A DNA stretch of 30,937 nt from Scatomorpha gallistercoris (lineage in GTDB: Bacteria; Bacillota; Clostridia; Oscillospirales; Oscillospiraceae), in the NCBI GenBank assembly GCA_018713005.1, contig DVFX01000027.1, forward strand, positions 1-30,937, written 5' to 3'. Shown here in pieces: positions 7,608 through 14,581 of this stretch. Under the pieces are notes generated by a model that saw nothing but the letters and a program-made list of their open reading frames with translations, ran no database searches and was not told where the DNA came from. Made by a program: the position numbers and the translations under genes. The first letter of the stretch is position 1. Every line of letters begins with the position of its first letter.

Positions 7608-8300
7608 TTGAATTACCGTGAAACAGACCCCGAATTCGCAGAACGTTACGAGCACTTCGCCTTTGACGAGGTGGTCAACGAGCCCGGGCAGCAGCTCGAC
7701 AGCGAGACGCGCCATATGGCGATACTGGCCACTCTGCTGGGCTGCCAGGGGCTCGACGAGTTCGCCGACGAGCTCGGCCGCGCCCTCGACGACGGGCTCA
7801 CCCCCGTCATGGTCAAGGAGATTGTCTACCAGGCGGTGGACTACCTCGGCATGGGCCGTGTGCGCCCCTTCCTGGACAGGACCAACGAGTTGCTCTCGGC
7901 GCGCGGCGTCGCCCTGCCGCTCGCCGGGCAGGCCACGACCACCATGTCCGACCGGCTGGAGAAGGGCGCTCAGGCGCAGGCCGACATTTTCGGCCCGCAG
8001 ATGCTGGAGGCCTGGAAAGCCGGACACATCAACCGCTGGCTCGCCGCCAACTGCTTTGGCGACTACTACACCCGTACGGGCCTGACTCTGGCCCAGCGTG
8101 AGATGATAACCTTCTGCTTCCTCGCCGCCCAGGGCGGCTGCGAGCCGCAGCTCACGGCCCACGCCGGAGGCAACATGAACCTCGGCAACGGCAAGGACTT
8201 CCTCATCCGCGTCGTCTCCCAGTGCCTGCCCTATATTGGCTATCCACGCAGCCTCAACGCCATAACCTGCATAAGCAAAGCCGCCGAGGGGCGGAAATAA
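7608..8300 (+). CDS. Two-domain carboxymuconolactone decarboxylase family protein
   Basis: A 230-residue protein starting at TTG 7608, with AGAGGA 7 bases upstream and no better ATG nearby. It contains two copies of the alpha-helical CMD/AhpD-like unit, about residues 30-105 (ETRHMAILATLLGCQGLDEF, TPVMVKEIVYQAVDYLGMGR) and 140-225 (LTLAQREMITFCFLAAQGGC, FLIRVVSQCLPYIGYPRSLN). The AhpD CxxC pair is absent; each half has a single Cys in the relevant helix, so a thiol peroxidase reductase role is not assured. CMD proteins of this layout often end redox or aldo/keto reductase operons in Clostridia; their substrate is generally unknown. It is the last gene of the operon and is followed by a hairpin terminator. 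Confidence 0.88.
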   Translation: MNYRETDPEFAERYEHFAFDEVVNEPGQQLDSETRHMAILATLLGCQGLDEFADELGRALDDGLTPVMVKEIVYQAVDYLGMGRVRPFLDRTNELLSARGVALPLAGQATTTMSDRLEKGAQAQADIFGPQMLEAWKAGHINRWLAANCFGDYYTRTGLTLAQREMITFCFLAAQGGCEPQLTAHAGGNMNLGNGKDFLIRVVSQCLPYIGYPRSLNAITCISKAAEGRK

Positions 8301-8303
8301 CAA

Positions 8304-8328
8304 AAGCGGCCCGCTTCGCGGGCCGCTT
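8304..8328 (+). terminator. Terminator of the redox operon
   Basis: A perfect 11-bp inverted repeat (8304-8314 / 8318-8328, loop TTC) lies 4 bases after the stop. The T-run is short (TTAGCTTG), so read-through into the following repeat-like stretch is possible. Confidence 0.7.
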
Positions 8329-8330
8329 AG

Positions 8331-8590
8331 CTTGTCGAAAAAGCCTTGCAGAGTTTCGCGCCCTATGGGTGAGAAAGGGACTGGAATTATTTTCGGCGGC
8401 GTACGTCGCCGAAAATACATTTCGCGGATCGAGCGTCGAATTGTCCGCCTTTGGAGGACAACCAAGGGTTCCCGATGAGCAGCGAAATGACTGAGCCTTC
8501 GGCTTCAGCCGGGAGTGAAGGGATATGCAGCTTGCGACGACGACAGGGGACTTTATTGTCAAAAAAGGCCCTCAGCGGCCTTTTTTGACA
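8331..8590. repeat. Candidate dispersed palindromic repeat (non-coding)
   Basis: These ~260 bases lie between convergent genes. The left edge has TTGTCGAAAAAGCC (8332-8345) and the right edge the near-identical TTGTCAAAAAAGGCC (8556-8570), in direct orientation. Between them are a long palindrome (arms 8388-8398 / 8407-8417 around CGTACG) and a small hairpin at the CCTTCGG stretch (~8493-8505). Open frames here have no ribosome site and an amino-acid composition unlike the neighbours. The pattern suggests a mobile or dispersed repeat of the MITE or intergenic-repeat kind; one window cannot prove it recurs. Confidence 0.45.
8556..8590. terminator. Bidirectional terminator between convergent operons
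   Basis: A 14-bp perfect inverted repeat (8557-8570 / 8577-8590, loop CTCAGC) has runs of six A and six T inside the arms. It can terminate transcripts from either side, including the leftward OYE-MFS-Cys-rich operon. Confidence 0.75.
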
Positions 8591-8595
8591 GCCCC

Positions 8596-8624
8596 AGCGG
8601 CCCGTAAAACGGGCCGCTTCTTTT
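8596..8624 (+). terminator. Second hairpin terminator, rightward
   Basis: A 10-bp perfect stem (8596-8605 / 8609-8618) is followed by TCTTTT. It lies 10 bases left of the next gene's stop codon. Confidence 0.65.
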
Positions 8625-8633
8625 GCGTTCAGA

Positions 8634-9590
8634 TTACCACTTCGCGGGCTTGTCGACGTGGGCGGGCTTTTCAAAGCCGAGGGTCTTGTATACGAACTCG
8701 GGGATGTCGTTGGGATCCTTGTAGACGGCGAAGCCGCAGCACTGCTTGGCGAACTGGTAGCCAGGCTGGTTGCGCTCCTCGGGCAGCGGGCAGTTGACCA
8801 TTATGGGCCAGCCGATCTGCTTGATGGACAGAATCTCCTGCTGCGGGGCGTGGACGCAGTAGACGGGGAAGTTGTCGATGTTCCAGGTCTGCGGGCAGGC
8901 CTTGCAGCGGGCGCAGTTCTGGGGCGCGTCGTAGACGTGGCGGGTCTCCATGAGGAAGGTGCCGGAGCCGCAGGGACGCATCCACACGACTACCTTCTCG
9001 TCGTCCTCCATGATCTCCAGCGGCTGGCCGTGTGTCTCAAGGCCGGCAATCTGCTGCAGGACGGCGTCCTTGTATGTGCCGTTCACGGCGGCGTCTATCA
9101 TCGGCTGCCAGTACTGCGGGGTGACGCTGGCCATGGTGGTCCAGAGCGCCTCCGGGCCGGCGTGCTCATAGACGTAGCCCATGATGATGGTCTCCCACTC
9201 GATGCGCTTGTCGTGGCTGTGATTGAACATGAAGTATTCTTTATTGAGGAACTTGTCGAAGGCCTCGTAGTCGCCGCCGTCCTCAATCATCTTGAGGCCC
9301 TGCTGGCGGCGCTCCTCGGTGATCTTCATCGGGGCAATCTGCTCCTCGGTCCAGCCGCGGAAGCGCCAGACTTCGTACAGGGCGTCGCCGCCGAGGTTGT
9401 TGTAGATATAGTCGGTGAAGGCCTTGTCCCAGTTGACGCGCAAATCCCAGGCGTAGATATAATCGTCGACGAGCTTGTTCCAAAGTGCCTTACATGTCTC
9501 CTTGTCGCCGGCCTTGTAGGCGTTGCGGACCTTCGTGGAAGTGGGGACTATCATCTCCTGGAGCTCTTCATCTGTGAACATTCTGGACAT
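8634..9590 (-). CDS. Unrecognised cysteine-rich protein of the OYE-MFS operon
   Basis: A 318-residue cytoplasmic protein that I cannot place in a named family. The N-terminal half (~1-190) is helical and rich in Trp/Tyr/Asp (DDYIYAWDLRVNWDKAF). The C-terminal half holds the cysteines: Cys207, then Cys226-x2-Cys229-x2-Cys232, Cys245 in VYCVHAPQ, Cys267 and Cys284-Cys285. The spacing could bind Zn or an Fe-S cluster, and the Y-C-V-H / C-C-G-F pattern is faintly like the cysteine region of the L-2-amino-thiazoline-4-carboxylic acid hydrolase-like family; neither is established. ATG 9590 has AGGAGG 9 bases upstream. It is last in an operon after an oxidoreductase and an MFS carrier, which suggests a catabolic or binding step on the same substrate. 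Confidence 0.85.
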   Translation of the reverse strand: MSRMFTDEELQEMIVPTSTKVRNAYKAGDKETCKALWNKLVDDYIYAWDLRVNWDKAFTDYIYNNLGGDALYEVWRFRGWTEEQIAPMKITEERRQQGLKMIEDGGDYEAFDKFLNKEYFMFNHSHDKRIEWETIIMGYVYEHAGPEALWTTMASVTPQYWQPMIDAAVNGTYKDAVLQQIAGLETHGQPLEIMEDDEKVVVWMRPCGSGTFLMETRHVYDAPQNCARCKACPQTWNIDNFPVYCVHAPQQEILSIKQIGWPIMVNCPLPEERNQPGYQFAKQCCGFAVYKDPNDIPEFVYKTLGFEKPAHVDKPAKW

Positions 9591-9652
9591 AAGTATTTTC
9601 CTCCTGTTTAAAAATTTGTTTCTATTTCAAAGCGCTGCGCGCTTTGGGCCGC

Positions 9653-10939
9653 TCAGACCTTATACTTCTTTCCGAGTATGATGGCTATAATGCAGGGCAT
9701 TGCCATGCAGCAGGCCAGGACTATCATGCTCACGCCCGCGCCGTAGGCCTCTGCCAGCCAGCCGTAAACCAGCAGCATCACCGTGCTGCCCATACCGGAG
9801 AAGAGCAGGCAGGTTCCCATATTCTGCTGAGCCATCTGCGGGCCGACTATCTCTACGGGCAGAACCCAGGCCGGGCCGCCGGAGAAGGTGGTGAAGCCCA
9901 TCATCAGGAAGTAGAGCACACTCATGGTGACGACGCTCGCTCCGCCGCCGGCGAAGTAGACCACCAGCGTGAATATGACCGCGCCGCCGAAGGAGATGGC
10001 GTAGACCTGCGTGCGCTGCCCGTGGAACACACGGTCGGCGATTATGCCGCCCGCCAGGCTGAAGATTATGGAGCTGAGGCTGCCGTAGGTCATTACCGCC
10101 GCCTGGCCCGCAGCGTCGTAGCCGGCATCGGCCAGGAAAAGCGGGAGCACGAATCCGGTACCGAAGGCGCTTCCGCCATAGAAGAATAGCGAGATGCCCA
10201 CGAGCCAAAAAGCCGGGTGGCGCAGGGTTTCGTGCCAGTTGTTGGGCCGAACCCAGTCGCTCTTACGGCCGCCTTCTGCGGGCGCGTCCGTATGCGGGAC
10301 GTAGCCCTCGATGGCCTCGTCGATTACGTTCACGCCGTAGGTCTTTTCTATGTCCTTGTAGCCGAGCGCGACGATGACGGCGAAGGCGAAGCCGCAGATG
10401 AGCAGCATATAGCCCGCTGTCTGATACCACACCACCTGCTGCGCGCTCATGAAGCTCGCGTATATCGTAACTATGCTGGTGCTTGCGCCGTAGAAGGCGG
10501 CCAGCGCTCCCTGCGCCGTGCCGCGCTCTCTGGCCGGGAACCACACGGCTACCAGCGCCTGCACCGTGGCGGACACCATGCCGGTGCCGAAGCCCTGGAT
10601 GATACGGATGACAATGAGTATTCCAAGGCTCTGCGGGCCGGTCAGGTAAAGACCGCCGGATATGCCGAGTATCACAAGGCCTATCACCAGCACGCGTTTG
10701 CCGCCTATTTTTGCGGTTATCGCGCCCGCCACGACCGAGATAATGGCCATGGAAGGATTGCCGAGCGCGGAGAACACGCCGAGCTGGCTCTCGGATATAT
10801 TCAGGTACGCCATGATGTCCGAGCCCAGCGTGGCGACCATCTGTATGCCCGCGTAGATGAGTATGTAGCACAGCAGCATCTCCACGAACACTATGAAGCG
10901 GTAGGCCGGGGCCTTTTTCAGCTTTGCGGTTGGCTGCAT
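9653..10939 (-). CDS. MFS transporter (oxalate/formate antiporter-like)
   Basis: A 428-residue protein with 12 predicted membrane helices and a cytoplasmic loop between halves (about KDIEKTYGVNVIDE to RRKSDWVRPNNWHETL). MFS features include ITAKIGGKRVLVIG between helices 2 and 3 (motif A) and IRIIQGFGTGMVSATVQA. The overall look is that of the organic-anion branch that includes OxlT. ATG 10939 was chosen: GGGAGGG lies 8 bases upstream, and the frame upstream is Arg-rich and overlaps the oxidoreductase. It sits 20 bases after the oxidoreductase and 62 bases before the Cys-rich protein gene. I infer that it imports the compound reduced by the oxidoreductase, or exports its product. Confidence 0.9.
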   Translation of the reverse strand: MQPTAKLKKAPAYRFIVFVEMLLCYILIYAGIQMVATLGSDIMAYLNISESQLGVFSALGNPSMAIISVVAGAITAKIGGKRVLVIGLVILGISGGLYLTGPQSLGILIVIRIIQGFGTGMVSATVQALVAVWFPARERGTAQGALAAFYGASTSIVTIYASFMSAQQVVWYQTAGYMLLICGFAFAVIVALGYKDIEKTYGVNVIDEAIEGYVPHTDAPAEGGRKSDWVRPNNWHETLRHPAFWLVGISLFFYGGSAFGTGFVLPLFLADAGYDAAGQAAVMTYGSLSSIIFSLAGGIIADRVFHGQRTQVYAISFGGAVIFTLVVYFAGGGASVVTMSVLYFLMMGFTTFSGGPAWVLPVEIVGPQMAQQNMGTCLLFSGMGSTVMLLVYGWLAEAYGAGVSMIVLACCMAMPCIIAIILGKKYKV

Positions 10940-10959
10940 ACCTTTTTCCCTCCCACGTC

Positions 10960-12969
10960 TTATATCTCGCGGGCTATGGCGTTCGCGTCGCGGATGCCGA
11001 ACATTATGTTGCTGGGCATCTTGGCGTCGCCGAGCAGCCAAACCTTCTTGGGTATGTTGGCGTTGATCTCCTTGTAGAGCTCGTCGTTGGCGTCGAAGCC
11101 GATGGACATGACCACGCTGTCGGTCTCGAGCGCAGACACTTCGCCGTTATTCTTCACATAGACCTTGCCGCCGTCAATGTGGTCGAGCATGGTGTCGGTG
11201 AGCACCTTGACGCCGTGGAACTTCATCAAATCTATGAGCATGAGCTTGTTCGGCAGGGGCATTGGCTCGAATCCGCCGCTCATGAGCTCGCTCGCGCCCT
11301 CGATGACGGTGACGTCGGTGTAGCCCTTTTCCTCGCACAGATATACGGCCAGCTCGCAGCCTACCAGGCCGCCGCCGACTATTACCACGCGGCCGGCGGG
11401 CAGCGTCTCTTCTCCTAGGAACACCTTGACGGGGCTGTACACGTTGTCCTGGTTGATTCCGGCAATGGGCGGCATTTTCGGCTTGTTGCCGGTGGAGACG
11501 ACTATCTCGTCGCAGTCGAGCTTCTCCACGTCGGCGAGGGTGAGGGCGGTGTTATACTCCACATTGACTCCGGCCTTCTTGAGCTGCAGCTCGTACCAGG
11601 CGAGCAGGCGGCGTTCCGCGTCCTTGCTCTTGGCCACGCTTGCGGCGAGGAAAGTGCCGCCGAGCTTGGAGCCGCTCTCGTATATGGTCACGTCGTGGCC
11701 GCGCTGCGCGGCGATGCGCGCGCACTCCATGCCTGCTACGCCGCCGCCGATGACCGCCACCTTCTTGGGAGACCTGGCGGGGACGAGGTTGTCCATTTCC
11801 TTCTCGCGGAAGAGGTTGGCGTTAACCGCGCACGCCTGTGGCAGTCCCGCGAAGATGTGTCCTATGCAGCCGAAGTTGCAGCCGATACATGGGCGAATCT
11901 CCTCGTCGAGGCCGAGCTTGGCCTTGTTGGGCCACTCGGGGTCGGCCAGCAACTGGCGGCCGAGCACTACGGCGGTGACTTTGCCGTCCTTTATAGCGTC
12001 GTTGGCCATCTGGGGCTGCAGAATCTTGCCGCCGGCTATAACGGGGACGTCTATTTGGGCGGTGAGCTTTGCTATGTCGTCGAGCCAGAGACCTTCCTTC
12101 TGGTACATCGGCGGGTAGAGCCAGTAGAAGCTGTCATAGGTGCCGTTGCCGAGATAGATTGCGTCGTATCCCGCCTCGGCAAGCTTCTTGGCGACGTAGA
12201 TGCTCTCCTCCAGCGTGCGGCCATACTCGGGGTAATCCTCGCCCTCGACGCCGGTCTCGCCGGGCGCCTTTATGTACTGCCTGACGCCGAGGCGGCAGGT
12301 GACGGGGAAGTTCTGCCCCACGGCTTCCTTGATGCCCTTTACTATTTTGCTCATCCAGAGGATGCCGCCGTCCAGCCCGCCGTATTCGTCGGTGCGCTTG
12401 TTGAAGCAGGGCTGCAGGAACTGGTCGGCCAGGTAGCCGCCGTAGCAGTTGATGTCCATGCCGTCGCAGCCGGTCTGTATACATAGCTTTGCAGCCTCGA
12501 CGCTGGCATCAATCATGCGGTTGACCTCGTCCGTAGTCAGCTCGCGGTGTTGTATGCTCGGGTTCCAGCGGTTGGGACCCGCGGAGACAGCCACAGCCTC
12601 GCCCGCAATCGCTCCCGGGAAGTCCACGCGGCCGCAGCCATAGGCGAGCTGGATGAAGAGCTTGGCGCCGTAGGCGTGCAGGCGGTCTGCCAGCTTCTTG
12701 TGGCGGGACAGGAACTGTACAGGCTCCTGGAAGGGGTTTTTCATGGTGACGCCGTTGTCGAACTGGTAGTCCGGCTGGTTCGCGCCGGTGTATATAAGGC
12801 CGACGCCTCCCCTGGCGCGCGCCTCAAAGTAGTCGATGACGCAGTCGTCAATGAGGTCGTACTCGTCCGTCCAACCGATGTTGTGCATGCCGCTCATCAC
12901 TATCTTGTTCTTGATCTCGCAGCGGCCAATCTTAAACGGCTTGAAGAGCTCGGGGTATTTGAGAGCCAT
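10960..12969 (-). CDS. Old-Yellow-Enzyme family NADH:flavin oxidoreductase with 4Fe-4S and FAD domains
   Basis: A 669-residue three-cofactor enzyme of the 2,4-dienoyl-CoA reductase / enoate reductase / BaiCD-BaiH family. Residues 1-~355 form the FMN TIM barrel. Cys361, Cys364, Cys368 and Cys380 (CIGCNFGCIG ... QAC) bind 4Fe-4S. From ~403 there are two Rossmann folds, VAVIGGGVAGMECA for FAD and VVIVGGGLVGCELA for NAD(P)H. The usual 'HGAHGYL' ahead of QFLSP-N-R-D-YGG is replaced by NCYGGYLADQFLQP, so an active-site His is missing. ATG 12969 (AAGGA 8 bases upstream) is preferred to the in-frame TTG 12975. It is first in the operon with the MFS and Cys-rich genes, divergent from a TetR gene. The likely reaction is reduction of an activated C=C bond; the substrate is unknown. 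Confidence 0.92.
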   Translation of the reverse strand: MALKYPELFKPFKIGRCEIKNKIVMSGMHNIGWTDEYDLIDDCVIDYFEARARGGVGLIYTGANQPDYQFDNGVTMKNPFQEPVQFLSRHKKLADRLHAYGAKLFIQLAYGCGRVDFPGAIAGEAVAVSAGPNRWNPSIQHRELTTDEVNRMIDASVEAAKLCIQTGCDGMDINCYGGYLADQFLQPCFNKRTDEYGGLDGGILWMSKIVKGIKEAVGQNFPVTCRLGVRQYIKAPGETGVEGEDYPEYGRTLEESIYVAKKLAEAGYDAIYLGNGTYDSFYWLYPPMYQKEGLWLDDIAKLTAQIDVPVIAGGKILQPQMANDAIKDGKVTAVVLGRQLLADPEWPNKAKLGLDEEIRPCIGCNFGCIGHIFAGLPQACAVNANLFREKEMDNLVPARSPKKVAVIGGGVAGMECARIAAQRGHDVTIYESGSKLGGTFLAASVAKSKDAERRLLAWYELQLKKAGVNVEYNTALTLADVEKLDCDEIVVSTGNKPKMPPIAGINQDNVYSPVKVFLGEETLPAGRVVIVGGGLVGCELAVYLCEEKGYTDVTVIEGASELMSGGFEPMPLPNKLMLIDLMKFHGVKVLTDTMLDHIDGGKVYVKNNGEVSALETDSVVMSIGFDANDELYKEINANIPKKVWLLGDAKMPSNIMFGIRDANAIAREI

Positions 12970-13193
12970 ATTCAACTTCCTTTCTTTATTTGCTTGTTGA
13001 GCTTAGCTTCAATCTGTGTTATTATCTTAACGTACCCTGTCCAAAAACGCCATTTTCAATCACGCCTGTGATTCCATATCTGGACTCGGGCAAAAAGATA
13101 TCAAAGTTTTGACATTTGAGCCCCGATTGTAAATTGACTTTTCGGGCGTTTTGTCAAATAATGTGGATATAATAAATAAAGGAGGCGTTCGCT
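12970..13193. promoter_or_regulatory. Divergent control region between OYE operon and TetR gene
   Basis: 224 AT-rich bases. A TATAAT (13168-13173) lies 20 bases before the TetR GTG, without a good -35 at 17 bp. On the minus strand TTGACA (13157-13152) could serve the oxidoreductase operon, though its -10 is poor. A small dyad TCAAA-GT-TTTGA (13101-13112) is a possible TetR operator. No strong full promoter is evident on either strand. Confidence 0.4.
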
Positions 13194-13784
13194 GTGGCTA
13201 TCGATGTGAAGGCATTGATATCCGATGCGCTTTTGGAGCTATGTAATGAGAAGCCGCTCTCCAAGATTTCAATAAGCGACATACAGAAAAAGTCCGGCGT
13301 TTCACGCCAGACTTTTTACAACCATTTCCGTGACAAGAACGACCTCATACAGCACATCTACCTCGACCGCATTATATCGAACTGGAAGGTTGTAAGCACC
13401 GACCTCGAATACTACGACTCGCTTCTCGACGTGTTCGACAGGTACGCGCGCTACCAGTATTTCCTCAAGCAGGCACTCTCGCTGAACGACCAGAACTGCC
13501 TGCGCGAGTTTATGATAGACTACTGTAAGAAGTTCGATCTGGAGTGGCACCAGCGCTATTACGGCACTGAGCCCATGCCTGACGCGCTGCGCTTTGCCAC
13601 GGAGTACCACGCCGTGGCAAGCATGAGTATAACCATAGCGTGGATACTCTCCGACATGCCCTCCCCGCCGCACGTAATCGCCGAGAACATAGCCCGCATG
13701 CGAGACGCGGGACTCAGTCCCCTGCTGTACGACAAAAAAGGAAGTCCGTACATAATTCCCGATGTGAAACCAGATCCTCAATAG
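13194..13784 (+). CDS. TetR-family transcriptional regulator
   Basis: A 196-residue one-component regulator. The N-terminal helix-turn-helix (about residues 5-50) is clear: SDALLELCNEKPLSKISISD, then KKSGVSRQTFYNHFRDKNDL. The all-helical C-terminal domain (~60-190) is the ligand-binding and dimerisation part, of the short DhaS/YcdC-like kind. The start is GTG 13194, with AAAGGAGG about 8 bases upstream. It diverges from the OYE-MFS-Cys-rich operon and has no other close neighbour, so it probably represses that operon until the substrate is present (inference from context). A long hairpin terminator follows. Confidence 0.92.
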   Translation: MAIDVKALISDALLELCNEKPLSKISISDIQKKSGVSRQTFYNHFRDKNDLIQHIYLDRIISNWKVVSTDLEYYDSLLDVFDRYARYQYFLKQALSLNDQNCLREFMIDYCKKFDLEWHQRYYGTEPMPDALRFATEYHAVASMSITIAWILSDMPSPPHVIAENIARMRDAGLSPLLYDKKGSPYIIPDVKPDPQ

Positions 13785-13850
13785 AAATGCGCCGCTCCTA
13801 TAATGAAGCGCCCAGATAAGTTAGACAATATTTTAGGCAATGAATTGTTC

Positions 13851-13914
13851 AAAGAGCTGAAAGGGCTGGTTGCCTGTGAATTGCAGGCGGCAGGCCCTTT
13901 CAGCGCTTTGTTTC
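13851..13914 (+). terminator. Terminator of the TetR gene
   Basis: A long stem with 16-base arms (13851-13866 / 13894-13909, one mismatch) encloses an inner GCCTG...CAGGC hairpin and is followed by TGTTTC. It lies 67 bases after the TetR stop. Confidence 0.7.
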
Positions 13915-13966
13915 TGGTGAGGCAAACTGCGCTGCGTCGGCCGTTCCGGCTTTTTTAGCAAGCGGC

Positions 13967-13996
13967 GGAAACATTTGCCCCCGGTCTGCGACTATA
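13967..13996 (+). promoter_or_regulatory. Candidate ECF-type promoter of the sigma/serpin operon
   Basis: GGAAAC (13967-13972), a 16-bp spacer and CGACTATA (13989-13996) resemble ECF-sigma promoters of the sigma-W kind (AAC -35, CGT-like -10, spacer ~16). If correct, the operon is activated by its own sigma factor. The predicted start would be only a few bases before the ribosome site. Confidence 0.45.
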
Positions 13997-14017
13997 TAAG
14001 TGAAGGGAGGCGGAAGT

Positions 14018-14581
14018 GTGGAGGACGAGCGCATAATCGAGCTTTTCAACGCGCGCGACGAGGCGGCGATACGCGAGGCCCAGGCCAAGTACGGCGCGTA
14101 CTGCTCCGCTATCGCCATGAACCTGCTCGGCGTGCGCGAGGACGCGGAGGAGTGCGTGTCCGACGCCTGGCACGCGGCCTGGAACAGCATTCCGCCGGAG
14201 CGCCCACGCTCCCTGCGCGCCTTTCTCGGGCGCATAACGCGTAACATCTCCATCAGCCGCTGGCGGCGCGAGCACGCGCAAAAGCGCTTCGACGGCATGG
14301 ATGTGCTGCTGAGCGAGCTCGACGAGTGCGTCCCCGGCCCCTTCGACGTGGAGCGCGAGTTGGAGTCACGCGCGCTCACAGAGCTGATAGAGCGCTGGCT
14401 CTCCACGCTGGACGCAAGGGAGCGTGCGCTGTTCGTCCGCCGCTACTGGTACGGCGAGGGCGTTACCGAGCTCGCACGGGAGTGCGGCTGCTCACCGGCG
14501 CAGCTGACCCAGCGGCTTTACCGCCTCCGGCAGAGACTCCGCAAGCAGATTGAATCGGAAGGAGCGCAAAATGAAAGGTGA
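14018..14581 (+). CDS. ECF-type RNA polymerase sigma factor
   Basis: A 187-residue sigma-70 family protein with only regions 2 and 4. Region 2 is at ~20-83, including the core-binding/-10 segment GVREDAEECVSDAWHAAWNS and FLGRITRNISISRWRRE. Region 4 is at ~120-178 (LDARERALFVRRYWYGEGVT, then the recognition helix region GCSPAQLTQRLYRLRQRLRK). The start is GTG 14018 with GGGAGG 7 bases upstream; the ORF-long GTG at 14000 would place the ribosome site inside the gene. The last 11 bases overlap the serpin gene, whose N-terminus resembles the small anti-sigma-like domain usually encoded after such sigmas in Clostridia. I infer that this sigma responds to a surface signal and controls at least its own operon. 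Confidence 0.92.
   Translation: MEDERIIELFNARDEAAIREAQAKYGAYCSAIAMNLLGVREDAEECVSDAWHAAWNSIPPERPRSLRAFLGRITRNISISRWRREHAQKRFDGMDVLLSELDECVPGPFDVERELESRALTELIERWLSTLDARERALFVRRYWYGEGVTELARECGCSPAQLTQRLYRLRQRLRKQIESEGAQNER

Noticed and set aside
8254..8562. Minus-strand 102-codon ORF in the repeat-like segment
   Set aside because: It starts in non-coding repeat sequence and runs into the CMD gene's 3' end, with no ribosome site. Treated as part of a non-coding repeat.
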